From Chitinophagaceae bacterium (GTDB lineage Bacteria > Bacteroidota > Bacteroidia > Chitinophagales > Chitinophagaceae): a stretch of 43,862 nucleotides of DNA. The notes beneath the pieces are model-generated. The model saw only the letters and a list, made by a program, of their open reading frames with translations, made no database searches and was not told the DNA's origin. Location of the stretch: assembly GCA_025450235.1 (NCBI GenBank), contig JANWHX010000193.1, positions 1-43,862 of the forward strand, written 5' to 3'. This document shows, piece after piece, positions 1-7,062 of the stretch. Positions within the stretch are counted from its first letter, which is position 1; every line of letters starts with the position of its first letter. A program made the position numbers and the translations under genes.

Positions 1-447
1 GAAAAAACATACACTGATTTTCATTTGGTCGTTGAATTCAAATGGGGCGAGAAAAAATATCCGCCACGAGAGAATGCTGTGCGTGACAATGGTATTTGTT
101 ATTACGTGGTATCAACGGACAGGGTATGGCCACGGTCGGTAGAATGCCAGATACAAGAAGGAGATTGCGGTGATTTCTGGTTAATTGATAGTGTAACCGC
201 GGTTGTAGATGGAGTGCAGCAGGGACCTACAGGGAATACCAGGGTAATCAAGAAAAAAGATAATGAGAGACCGACAGGGGAATGGAATCGTATAGAAGTA
301 ATCGCCGGCAAAGGCAAATGCACACATATTGTAAACGGCGTTATAGTGAATGAAGGAGAAAATGTAAGCCTCAGGTCAGGAAGAATACTCATTCAATCCG
401 AGGGGGCGGAAATATATTACCGAAAAATTGAGCTGAAAGAACTCTGA
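1..447 (+). CDS. DUF1080 / 3-keto-disaccharide hydrolase-type protein, 5' end outside window
   Basis: The frame is open from base 1 (EKTYTDFHLVVEFKWG...) and ends with TGA at 445-447, so the gene begins upstream of the window. The only in-window start candidate, TTG at 25, falls inside the conserved F-H-L-V-V-E-F-K strand, which argues against it being the real start. The pattern 'F.L..EFKWG', then a mid-domain W-N-R-I-E segment with a short G-K-C-T-H-I-V-N-G hairpin, and the C-terminal 'GRILIQSEGAEIYYRKIELKEL' pattern are typical of the concanavalin-like DUF1080 domain. That domain is found in periplasmic sugar-active proteins of Bacteroidota and Planctomycetota. Known members hydrolyse 3-keto-glycosides, but the substrate here cannot be read. 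The usual NSG motif is replaced by R-D-N-G. A downstream aldolase lies 47 bp away on the same strand, so co-transcription is possible. Confidence 0.75.
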   Translation, partial: EKTYTDFHLVVEFKWGEKKYPPRENAVRDNGICYYVVSTDRVWPRSVECQIQEGDCGDFWLIDSVTAVVDGVQQGPTGNTRVIKKKDNERPTGEWNRIEVIAGKGKCTHIVNGVIVNEGENVSLRSGRILIQSEGAEIYYRKIELKEL

Positions 448-494
448 GTAAGCGAAAAAAAGATAGGGGTGATTTACCTGAGTTAATATATATC

Positions 495-1256
495 ATGAAA
501 AATCTTAAAGAAAGAATTGTTGCTGGTGAGACCGTCCATGGATCATGGGTCAATCTTGGATCAATCGTATCGGCTGAGATCGTTGGCAATGCAGGATTTG
601 ACTGGGTGCTAATTGATCTGGAGCACGGTGCCGGTAACGATGGAATTATGTACCAGCAATTGCAGGCATTGGAAAGTACTTCCGCAACGCCACTGGTACG
701 TATTGATGAATTGTCAAGACCAAAAGCGCAACGCATCCTTGATGCCGGCGCGATGGGGATCATGTTTCCCCGCATTGACAACGCTGACGAAGCAAAACTT
801 GCCGCCAGTATGTTGTACTATCCGCCGAAAGGAATACGGGGAATGGCAAAAATGGTAAGGGCGAGCGGTTTTGGAAAAACGGTTGGTGATTACGAAGCCA
901 TGCAAAAAAGAATTGTAGGTCTCATCCAGGTTGAAACGATAAATGCCGTAAAAGAAATTGATGCTATTGCTGCTATCGATGGGGTAGATGTGTTATTTGT
1001 TGGGCCTTCGGACCTGACCATGGCGCTGGGTATATTCAACCAGTTTGATCATCCTGTTTACCGGCAGGCAATCAAAGAGGTGGCAAAGGCAGCGCAGGAG
1101 CATGGCAAGGCTGCCGGTGTTTTATTGCAGGACATCAGCGAGTATGAAATGTATCATCAATCAGGATTTCGTGTCCTGGCATTTGGTGGTGATGCTGCAT
1201 TTGTTGCAAAAGGTGCTTCGCAAATCATAAAGCAAATGAAAGAATTCCGAAAATAA
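495..1256 (+). CDS. HpcH/HpaI-type class II aldolase (2-keto-3-deoxy sugar acid aldolase-like)
   Basis: A 253-residue cytoplasmic protein, the usual length for this family. It should catalyse metal-dependent retro-aldol cleavage of a 2-keto-3-deoxy acid to pyruvate (or a related keto acid) plus an aldehyde. Family landmarks are all visible: D-L-E-H-G with the catalytic His at residue 44, the P-L-V-R-I arginine at 69, Q-V-E-T with metal ligand Glu147, and G-P-S-D-L with metal ligand Asp173. Y-P-P-K-G-I-R-G at 109-116 is the usual loop. ATG at 495 is the natural start, and no Shine-Dalgarno sequence is seen, as is common in Bacteroidota. The neighbouring reductase at 1551 fits a GarL/GarR-like pair in which tartronate semialdehyde from the aldolase is reduced to glycerate. 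The exact substrate (keto-deoxyglucarate, keto-deoxyrhamnonate, or an aromatic-pathway product) is not determined by the motifs. Confidence 0.85.
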   Translation: MKNLKERIVAGETVHGSWVNLGSIVSAEIVGNAGFDWVLIDLEHGAGNDGIMYQQLQALESTSATPLVRIDELSRPKAQRILDAGAMGIMFPRIDNADEAKLAASMLYYPPKGIRGMAKMVRASGFGKTVGDYEAMQKRIVGLIQVETINAVKEIDAIAAIDGVDVLFVGPSDLTMALGIFNQFDHPVYRQAIKEVAKAAQEHGKAAGVLLQDISEYEMYHQSGFRVLAFGGDAAFVAKGASQIIKQMKEFRK

Positions 1257-1265
1257 AGAAATGTA

Positions 1266-1521
1266 GCACAAAGGACACAAAGTACCACGAAGAACACGAA
1301 GGCGATAAAGAAATGCATCGAAATTGAAGAATAAAGCGACGACCACAACATCCCGCAATTTCAGGACAGGAAGTACGCAAAGAAATTTCGGATTAAATCT
1401 ATTGTAGTCTTTGTGTACACTTTGCGTTCTTCGTGCTCCTTGAATTCTTTTGTTTCTTCGTCCTCCTTGAAAATTCCGTCGTGTTCTTTGTGCATTCTTG
1501 TGTTCTTCGTGTTCCTTGTAT
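1266..1521. repeat. Degenerate GAACACGAAG-type repeats in opposed orientation, intergenic
   Basis: The 294 bp between the aldolase and the reductase hold no convincing gene. Bases 1266-1302 read GCACAAAGGACACAAAG then TACCACGAAGAACACGAAGG. From about 1407 to 1521 the complementary vocabulary recurs several times (TTCTTCGTGCTCCTTG, TTCTTCGTCCTCCTTG, TTCTTCGTGTTCCTTG). The two blocks could pair into an imperfect hairpin. The same vocabulary forms the perfect hairpin at 21081-21144, so this is a dispersed repeat family in the genome. The function is unknown. Transcription termination or mRNA stabilisation between the two genes is possible. Confidence 0.6.
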
Positions 1522-1550
1522 TATTTAACACCACTTCATAAAAATTGACC

Positions 1551-2423
1551 ATGGAAAAAATTGGATTCATTGGTTTGGGCATCATGGGCAGGCCAATGGC
1601 AAAACATTTATTGAAAGCCGGGTATCCAGTTTTCATTCTTTCATCAAGTGCTGCCGCTGCGGAATTAAAAGAAGCAGGGGCCACACTATCAGAAACCCCG
1701 GCAGCTATGGCAAAAGCAACAGACGTGATCATTACCATGCTGCCCGACTCACCCGAGGTGGAATCGATGGTGATGGGGGAAGGAAATCTTTTGCAAGCCA
1801 TGAAACCCGGAACATTATTCATTGACATGTCAACCATTTCTCCCGCTACCAGCATAACTCTTTACAATAAGTTTTCCGGGAGAAGTATTGAAGCGTTGGA
1901 TGCACCTGTATCAGGTGGACAGGCAGGCGCAGAAGGGGCCACACTATCTATTATGGTTGGAGGAAATGAACCAGCATTCCAACGTGCGTTACCTGTCTTT
2001 GAAAAAATGGGAAAAAATATCATCCACATTGGTAAACCAGGAGCAGGTCAAACCGCCAAAGCATGTAACCAGATCATAGTAGGTATGACGATACAGGCAG
2101 TAGCGGAGGCTTTAACCCTTGCAAAAAAATCAGGAGTGGATGTAGCGAAAGTCAGGTCAGCATTGTTAGGAGGATTTGCGCAAAGCAAAATATTAGATCT
2201 TCATGGTCAGCGCATCATTGACCGGAATTTCAAACCAGGATTCAAAATAAAACTTCACAGGAAGGATATGCGTATTGCTTTGCAAACGGGTCAAGATCTT
2301 TCCGTTCCTCTGCCTGGCTCGGCTGTCGTTGCCTCTCAAATGGATGCGATGTTGGCAGAGGGAAAAGGAGATCTTGATCACAGTTCGCTGGCGTTGTACC
2401 TGGAGTCTGTTGCCGGACTATAA
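1551..2423 (+). CDS. 3-hydroxyisobutyrate dehydrogenase-family reductase (tartronate semialdehyde reductase-like)
   Basis: A 290-residue NAD(P)-dependent beta-hydroxyacid dehydrogenase. The Rossmann motif G-F-I-G-L-G-I-M-G lies at residues 5-13, the substrate-binding D-A-P-V-S-G-G at 117-123, and the catalytic region G-A-G-Q-T-A-K-A-C-N-Q has Lys170 and Asn173. Length and motif order match GarR/GlxR and 3-hydroxyisobutyrate dehydrogenase. I chose ATG 1551 over the upstream TTG at 1545, because the Rossmann strand begins at residue 3 from this ATG. Next to an HpcH/HpaI aldolase, the reduction of tartronate semialdehyde to D-glycerate is the most attractive role. Succinate-semialdehyde or 3-hydroxyisobutyrate activity cannot be excluded. 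The repeat-separated gene array starts about 97 bp after its stop codon. Confidence 0.85.
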   Translation: MEKIGFIGLGIMGRPMAKHLLKAGYPVFILSSSAAAAELKEAGATLSETPAAMAKATDVIITMLPDSPEVESMVMGEGNLLQAMKPGTLFIDMSTISPATSITLYNKFSGRSIEALDAPVSGGQAGAEGATLSIMVGGNEPAFQRALPVFEKMGKNIIHIGKPGAGQTAKACNQIIVGMTIQAVAEALTLAKKSGVDVAKVRSALLGGFAQSKILDLHGQRIIDRNFKPGFKIKLHRKDMRIALQTGQDLSVPLPGSAVVASQMDAMLAEGKGDLDHSSLALYLESVAGL

Positions 2424-2519
2424 TTTCTTTGTTTGCAATTCAACATTACAACGGCGGCAATGGGCCTTTTTTGGATGGATTGTCGCAATAAAGTAGATTT
2501 AAGTGGCGACAATATATCA

Positions 2520-2529
2520 GTTAGCAGCA
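2520..2529 (+). repeat. Start box of first cassette (GTTAGCAGCA)
   Basis: Ten bases that are the exact reverse complement of TGCTGCTAAC at 3076-3085, directly after the gene they precede. No long repeat lies upstream of this box, so it marks the left boundary of the array, 97 bp after the reductase stop codon. In integron terms this is where the first cassette would join the platform. Confidence 0.55.
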
Positions 2530-2550
2530 ATTATGAAACACTATTAAATT

Positions 2551-3063
2551 ATGAGTCGACTCACTAAAACAATTCTTATTATTGGACTTATTCTTCTAAT
2601 TTATGGCTACCTATGTCGTCAATTTCAAATAGGCTTCTTTTGGGATAGTAAGACTATTGGTTTGATCATATTATTCATAACATTACTTTCTTACTGGATT
2701 GACTTGCGCAGAACAAGAAGCCAAAAAGGCAAAAAGACACTTTGGGTTACAATAGGGATTTGTATTTTAATTTTTGGTCTGATCGTTATGCCTGTTGTAG
2801 TTTTTATGCTCAAGACCTCCGATGCTTATGCCACTGCAATCGAATATTTAAAGACAGATCCAAAAATTAAAGATGAGATTGGAAATGTGAAAGGGTTCGG
2901 ACTAATTCCAACAGGTTCAGTGGGGACTACAACAATCAATGGAGCTGAATCTGGAAGTGCCTCTTTTGAAATAACAGTTCAGGGAAATAATAAGAATAAA
3001 GACGTGACAATCCATCTCGAAAAAACTCCTGATAAATCTTGGACGGTAACGGATATAAGGTAA
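2551..3063 (+). CDS. Small membrane protein with C-terminal Coa1-like domain
   Basis: A 170-residue protein with three hydrophobic segments: about residues 5-22, 30-47 (before a basic R-R-T-R-S-Q-K-G-K-K stretch), and 65-88. A soluble tail of about 80 residues follows. The tail pattern (S-D-A-Y-A-T-A-I-E-Y-L-K-T-D-P-K, then G-L-I-P-T-G-S-V, then a strand-rich region ending W-T-V-T-D-I) resembles the bacterial cytochrome oxidase assembly factor 1 (Coa1) family domain. In bacteria this domain often occurs on proteins of unknown role, so no function in oxidase assembly is claimed. It is the single gene of the first cassette-like unit and has no operon partner. ATG 2551 is the only sensible start. 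Confidence 0.65.
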   Translation: MSRLTKTILIIGLILLIYGYLCRQFQIGFFWDSKTIGLIILFITLLSYWIDLRRTRSQKGKKTLWVTIGICILIFGLIVMPVVVFMLKTSDAYATAIEYLKTDPKIKDEIGNVKGFGLIPTGSVGTTTINGAESGSASFEITVQGNNKNKDVTIHLEKTPDKSWTVTDIR

Positions 3064-3075
3064 AACTCAAACAAC

Positions 3076-3277
3076 TGCTGCTAACATTAGGTTTTCGGCT
3101 ATGCTGGCTGAGGAATATATACTCATCGGCATATCGCTATCCACTGTATCATGGTGCGACTTGTCTTCGTAACATCAGCGAAATTTATTCAGCATCAGCA
3201 TTTCTATTTATCTTTAGTTACCGGGCTGAAGTAACACGGAATATCAGCACAGCAGAAAGCCCTGGCCGTTGGCAGCA
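3076..3277 (+). repeat. attC-like repeat, copy 1
   Basis: Begins TGCTGCTAAC (3076-3085) 12 bp after the preceding stop codon and ends GTTGGCAGCA (3268-3277). Inner boxes AGGTTTTCGGCT (3089-3100) and AGCAGAAAGCCCT (3251-3263) can pair with one mismatch and a wobble. The interior is closely related to copy 3: both share the run from about CATGGTGCGACTT through TTTCTATTTATCTTTAGTTA to CCGGGCTG. It contains no convincing gene; the open frames in it exist only because the repeat lacks stop codons there. The next gene starts about 90 bp after its end. Confidence 0.65.
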
Positions 3278-3369
3278 ATATGCTACGATACCTTTGGAAA
3301 AATCATAGTTATTCTAGCTACAGAACCTAAGTGGACAAATAATATTCACCAATTGAAAAGATAATTGTT

Positions 3370-3753
3370 ATGAAAATAGTCGCATATTCGAAAATTAAAA
3401 AAATGAGCCCACAACTACTTGTGGTTGACATTGACCGCTCTATTGAATTCTACACAAAAAAACTTGGCTTCGACATAGACTTTCGTTATGAAGATTTTTA
3501 CGCAGGTATTATTAAGGATGGGTATTCTATTCATCTTAAAACCGGGAAACCTTCAATTGAGGAAAGACAAAACAGGAGAAAAAATCAAGACCTTGACGTT
3601 GTCTTTTCGATAGAAGGTATTGAAGATTTATATGAAGAGCTCTCAAACAAATCTATAGAGTTCACACAACCGTTACGAAAAATGCCTTATGGCAAAGAAT
3701 TTTATATTGCAGATCCCGACGGTTATATCATTTCTTTTCTAGAAGAAGCATAG
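3370..3753 (+). CDS. VOC-superfamily (glyoxalase/bleomycin-resistance-like) protein
   Basis: A 127-residue single-module vicinal-oxygen-chelate protein. The beta-alpha-beta pattern S-P-Q-L-L-V-V-D-I-D-R-S-I-E-F-Y-T-K-K-L-G-F at 13-34 is classical. His55 (Y-S-I-H-L-K) and Glu125 (S-F-L-E) sit where VOC metal ligands are expected, and A-D-P-D-G-Y-I-I-S-F at 114-123 is the family's closing strand. Such proteins either bind or modify small electrophiles or antibiotics, or act as dioxygenases or isomerases. The sequence does not tell which. It is the only gene of its cassette-like unit, a typical cargo type for gene cassettes. It looks more AT-rich by eye than the flanking sugar-metabolism genes. 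Confidence 0.85.
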   Translation: MKIVAYSKIKKMSPQLLVVDIDRSIEFYTKKLGFDIDFRYEDFYAGIIKDGYSIHLKTGKPSIEERQNRRKNQDLDVVFSIEGIEDLYEELSNKSIEFTQPLRKMPYGKEFYIADPDGYIISFLEEA

Positions 3754-3769
3754 ATTATCATGAACATAC

Positions 3770-4040
3770 TGCTGCCAACAAGGGGTTTTCTGCTATCCGC
3801 CCCGGCGGACAAGTTGCTGGCTGAAGAATATGTACTGATCGTACCGGTAGCTTATCATCTTTAGTCCAAGCTGAACGAATAAATCTCAGCGATAGAATAT
3901 AACATCAACTGAAGTAACTTTACTTAGCACCGGTTTGAGCTAACGAATCACGCCTGCCTGCCGGTAGTGCCGGTAGGCAGGGAATATCAGCACGACTTGT
4001 CCCGCTCCGCGGGAGCAGGAGGCCCTGACCGTTGTGTGTC
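3770..4040 (+). repeat. attC-like repeat, copy 2
   Basis: Left box TGCTGCCAAC (3770-3779) is the exact reverse complement of the GTTGGCAGCA that starts the preceding gene's unit. The right end is GTTGTGTGTC (4031-4040). Inner boxes GGGGTTTTCTGCT (3782-3794) and AGCAGGAGGCCC (4014-4025) pair with G-T wobbles. The core of this copy resembles copy 5 (GCTGAACGAATAAATCTCAG in both). A GC-rich palindromic insert lies near 3952-3981 (CCTGCC...GGCAGG). No gene is seen. A further 100 bp of plain sequence separates it from the next start codon. Confidence 0.65.
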
Positions 4041-4140
4041 ATGCTGGATAGACAGTACGAACTTTAAAATGATTGCCAGAAATTAATTTCGACAAATTAA
4101 CCAAACAGAAAAAAGTTGTCACAATAATCCATCGAATAAA

Positions 4141-4902
4141 ATGAAAATAGGAATTATTGGAGCAGGACAGATAGGGGGAACTTTGATACGGCAATATTCA
4201 AGAGCGGGGCACCTTGTGAAAATGGCTAATTCCAGCGGAATTGAAAAGCTTAGAAGCTTAGCTTTAGAGACAGGAGCTTCAGGAAGTACATTGACCGATG
4301 TCGCTATTGATGTTGATGTAGTTGTTATAGCCATTCCATTGATTGGAATTCTTGAGTTACCAAAACAACTATTTAAAAAAGCTTCAGCAAGCATTACTAT
4401 TATTGATACTTGTAATTATTATCCTATTAGAGACGGTAGAATTGAAGACATTGAAAATGGAATGCCTGAAAGTGTTTGGGTGTCGAATCAACTTCAACGA
4501 CCGGTTATAAAAGCTTACAACAGTATTCTTGCAGGTTCTCTTATATGCTCAAGTCTCAGCAAAGGCGATCCATTGCGTTTGGCACTTCCTATTTCAGGAG
4601 ACAACAAACAAGCTAAAGATTTGGTATCCACTCTTATTGATGACAGTGGCTTTGATTCTTTTGATTATGGAACACTCCAAGACTCATGGAGACAGCAGCC
4701 AGGAAGCCCTGTTTATTGCACTGACCTAACTTTGACTCAATTGAAAAAGTCTATTGCAAAGGCAAGAAAAGATTTACTACCTGAAAGACGAGAACTCGGA
4801 TTAACTTTTATTATGAAGCACGACCCTGCCTTGTGGATGGATTGGTGGAAAGATTTTGCGGAATACAATAGAGTAATTTATGAAAGTGATTTATCTATTT
4901 AG
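4141..4902 (+). CDS. F420/NADP-dependent oxidoreductase-like Rossmann protein
   Basis: A 253-residue cytoplasmic protein beginning M-K-I-G-I-I-G-A-G-Q-I-G-G-T-L, a dinucleotide-binding glycine motif at residues 7-12. V-V-V-I-A-I-P-L at about 60-67 and I-K-A-Y-N-S-I at about 123-129 follow. This layout matches the 'NADP oxidoreductase, coenzyme F420-dependent' family (NADPH:F420 reductase-like fold), which in non-F420 organisms covers NAD(P)-binding reductases of unknown substrate. A roughly 60-residue C-terminal extension after the Rossmann part contains a Trp-rich stretch (D-P-A-L-W-M-D-W-W-K-D-F). It is the single gene of the third cassette-like unit. Start ATG 4141 follows 100 bp of AT-rich leader. 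Confidence 0.75.
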   Translation: MKIGIIGAGQIGGTLIRQYSRAGHLVKMANSSGIEKLRSLALETGASGSTLTDVAIDVDVVVIAIPLIGILELPKQLFKKASASITIIDTCNYYPIRDGRIEDIENGMPESVWVSNQLQRPVIKAYNSILAGSLICSSLSKGDPLRLALPISGDNKQAKDLVSTLIDDSGFDSFDYGTLQDSWRQQPGSPVYCTDLTLTQLKKSIAKARKDLLPERRELGLTFIMKHDPALWMDWWKDFAEYNRVIYESDLSI

Positions 4903-4953
4903 CTGTGCCTGCAAATATTAACCAACAGACCTTTGTGGCGATCGAAGCACGAC

Positions 4954-5237
4954 CGCACAACATGGGGTTTTCTGCTATCCACCCCGGCGGACAAGTTGCT
5001 GGCTGCAGAATATATACTCATTGATATATCACTAGTCGGCTGCATCATGGTGCGACTTTTCTTCGCAACGTCAATTGAAGTTTATTCAACTTCCGCATTT
5101 CTATTTATCTTTAGTTACCGGGCTGGACGTAACACAGAATATCTCCAAAGGAGTCCTTTGGACAGCACAACCTGTCCCGCTCCAAAGGAGTCCTTCGGAC
5201 CGAAAGCGGGAGCAGAAAGCCCTGACCGTTGTGCGTC
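4954..5237 (+). repeat. attC-like repeat, copy 3
   Basis: Outer boxes CGCACAAC (4954-4961) and GTTGTGCG (5228-5235) are exact reverse complements. Inner boxes GGGGTTTTCTGCT (4964-4976) and AGCAGAAAGCCC (5211-5222) pair over about 11 positions with one wobble and one extra base. The spacers are AT on the left and TGACC on the right. The whole could fold as one long hairpin in single-stranded form. The interior carries two copies of a TCCAAAGGA palindrome. Small open frames across it repeat the peptide SAFLFIFSYRA found also in copy 1 and are not considered genes. Confidence 0.7.
5144..5199. repeat. Two copies of a 19-bp palindrome inside attC-like copy 3
   Basis: TCCAAAGGAGTCCTTTGGA at 5144-5162 has 9-bp perfect arms around a single G. 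TCCAAAGGAGTCCTTCGGA at 5181-5199 is the same with one change. They look like REP-type palindromes that have been added to the hairpin core of this copy and are absent from copies 1, 2, 4 and 5. Confidence 0.7.
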
Positions 5238-5316
5238 ATGCTATTGAACACTCTGATAATTTAAGAGAATTTTATGCAGGATAAAATTTGAAATGGAAAC
5301 AATAAAATAAATAAGA

Positions 5317-6714
5317 ATGAAGAATTTACTGTTTCTGTTTTGTTTTTTGTTATGTAACCATACGCCTTTCTCCCAAAGTCAGCCTGTTGATTCATTACTG
5401 CAAAAGCTTGCTATTGAAAAGAACGAAGACAAAAAGGTTGATTTGATCGTCAGCCTATTCTTAAGCGGGTTAGACAAAGACCCTTACCTCACTATTCAAA
5501 CCGGCCAGGCAATACTTAAGCAGGGACAGGAAAACAATGACCTCATAAAAGAAGCATCGGCTTATTGCATTTTAGGTACAGGGTACAGAATTAGCGGAAA
5601 TCCTATAAGGGGGTTGCAGGTTCAGCAAAAAGCACTGCAATTGGCAGAAAAAGCTAACAACTTTTCATTATTGGCCATGGTTAAAAACCAAATGGCACAT
5701 ACTTACCGAGACCGTGATGACTGGGAGAATGCTTTCAAGATATATTCCAATGGATTGGATGATGCAGTCAAAGGAAAAAATGTAGTAATAAAAATATGGC
5801 CCGTGATGAATTTAGGTGTTTGTTACCTGAATTTAAATAAACTGGATTCTGCCTTACGTTATTTACAAAGAGCCTATGAATCTAGTATAACAATAAATCA
5901 ATGGGATATACCGTATATGCTCTGGAATTTAGGAAGCGTTCACAGCAAAATGGGCAATTCGCTATTGGCTGTGAGCTATTTTAATATGTCTATTCAAATT
6001 TCGGAATCTTCAAAGAGGTATAGACAACTAAACTTTGCCTATACTGGTCTTGCAGAACATTTTCAACGGATGAACCTACAGGATAGTTGTATTCTTTATC
6101 TAAAAAAAGCACTAGAGGCCGTACAGCATACCCCTTTCTTTTTTATGAGTGTAAAACCTTCAAAAATGCTTGCGGATCTTTATGAAAAAAGCAATTGCGA
6201 CAGTACTTTGAAATATGCCAATATTTATAAAATAGCCAATGATTCGGTATTCAGCAATAAAATAAATCTGGAAATTCAGGTAATGACATTTGATGAAGAG
6301 CTACGGCAACAAGAATCAACAGCAGAAAAAAACAAAGATGAAGAACAACGAAAGCAAAATATACAATATGCTTTGCTGGCATTCGGCATTATCGCATTCA
6401 TAATTCTATTTTTATTACTCAGCCGCAGCATCATTACCAACACTAAGCTCATTGAATTTCTAGGAGTGATTGCTCTTTTAATTGTATTTGAATTTCTAAA
6501 CCTGTTGCTCCATCCTTTTTTAGAACGGGTAACAAATCATTCTCCTGCACTGATGTTAATGGCATTGGTATGCATTGCAGCATTATTGGTTCCATTGCAT
6601 CACAGGTTACAAAAATGGGCAACTTTAAAATTGGTGGAAAAAAATAAGCAAATACGACTTGCAGCAGCGAAGAAAACGATTGAACAACTTGAAAGGAAGC
6701 CTGATAACCTATAG
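5317..6714 (+). CDS. TPR-repeat membrane protein, sensor-like architecture without a kinase domain
   Basis: A 465-residue protein. A signal peptide (residues 1-19, ending near P-F-S-Q) precedes about seven helical repeats with TPR character up to residue 320 (for example A-S-A-Y-C-I-L-G-T-G-Y-R, and L-Y-L-K-K-A-L-E-A-V). A charged coiled-coil stretch (about 325-348) and three transmembrane helices (about 350-370, 378-397, 410-430) follow, then a short basic coil at the C-terminus. Bacteroidota have many periplasmic TPR proteins joined to a cytoplasmic histidine kinase or LuxR-type domain. Here the cytoplasmic end is only about 35 residues, so no output domain is present. It may be a stand-alone membrane scaffold. 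It occupies the fourth cassette-like unit, whose end boxes match over 9 of 9 bases. Confidence 0.7.
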   Translation: MKNLLFLFCFLLCNHTPFSQSQPVDSLLQKLAIEKNEDKKVDLIVSLFLSGLDKDPYLTIQTGQAILKQGQENNDLIKEASAYCILGTGYRISGNPIRGLQVQQKALQLAEKANNFSLLAMVKNQMAHTYRDRDDWENAFKIYSNGLDDAVKGKNVVIKIWPVMNLGVCYLNLNKLDSALRYLQRAYESSITINQWDIPYMLWNLGSVHSKMGNSLLAVSYFNMSIQISESSKRYRQLNFAYTGLAEHFQRMNLQDSCILYLKKALEAVQHTPFFFMSVKPSKMLADLYEKSNCDSTLKYANIYKIANDSVFSNKINLEIQVMTFDEELRQQESTAEKNKDEEQRKQNIQYALLAFGIIAFIILFLLLSRSIITNTKLIEFLGVIALLIVFEFLNLLLHPFLERVTNHSPALMLMALVCIAALLVPLHHRLQKWATLKLVEKNKQIRLAAAKKTIEQLERKPDNL

Positions 6715-6724
6715 ACAAGCACGA

Positions 6725-6923
6725 ACGCACAACAAAAGTATTTGCAAAAGCAGGCTGAACAATGAAACATCAGCTATGTGCTACTATCAGCAGTGGTTCC
6801 GGCCCGACGTTCAATTTTCAGCTATAGTTCATAACTTCAACAACATATTTTCAAATGGGCATTTGTTCCAGGCTGGATGTTCAATGAATTCCATGCCTTC
6901 GCAAATACTCGAACGTTGGGTGC
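6725..6923 (+). repeat. attC-like repeat, copy 4 (divergent sequence, same layout)
   Basis: Left box ACGCACAAC (6725-6733) is complementary to the GTTGTGCGT that starts the TPR gene's unit. The right box is GTTGGGTGC (6915-6923). Inner boxes AGTATTTGC (6737-6745) and GCAAATACT (6901-6909) are perfect reverse complements, although neither resembles the TTTTCTGCT/AGCAGAAA pair of copies 1-3. The right-hand spacer is again five bases (CGAAC). The architecture is therefore conserved while the sequence is not. The interior shows no gene. Confidence 0.65.
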
Positions 6924-6942
6924 AATTTTAAAAAGACGATAC

Positions 6943-7062
6943 ATGACAAAACAAAAAGATTTCCTCCGAATAGGAGTATTCTATGACGGAACGTTTTTTT
7001 CAAAAGCGCAACGGTACTTCTGGGTAAAACAATACGGTTGGCTTTCTTTAAAAAAGAAGTAA
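6943..7062 (+). pseudogene. Truncated NYN-domain (LabA-like) gene fragment
   Basis: A 39-codon frame from ATG 6943 starting MTKQKDFLRIGVFYDGTFF. The segment R-I-G-V-F-Y-D-G is the first strand of NYN/LabA-type RNase-fold proteins, whose conserved Asp sits in just this motif. The normal continuation (an N-Y-F...-Y-Y pattern and a further 200 or so residues with the other acidic residues) is missing. The frame runs into a lysine-rich tail and stops at 7060-7062 inside the next repeat's left box. The unit's start box (GTTGGGTGC) does not match its end box (ACGCACAAC), consistent with a deletion that fused two cassettes. The family call rests on one short motif. Confidence 0.45.

Noticed and set aside
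1361-1855. A 164-codon minus-strand frame opposite the reductase gene
   Set aside because: It is antisense to a well-supported gene and continues into degenerate repeats. No domain is recognisable.
3039-3308. An open frame of 89 codons through attC-like copy 1
   Set aside because: It runs through the repeat, overlaps the preceding gene's end, and shares the peptide SAFLFIFSYRA with frames in copy 3 only because the DNA is repeated. No protein family is recognisable.
4933-5284. Two overlapping open frames (104 and 69 codons) in attC-like copy 3
   Set aside because: They lie within repeat sequence and palindromes and are explained by the repeat.
5317-6714. Sensor histidine kinase
   Set aside because: The periplasmic TPR plus membrane layout fits, but no HisKA, HATPase or LuxR-type domain follows the membrane helices.
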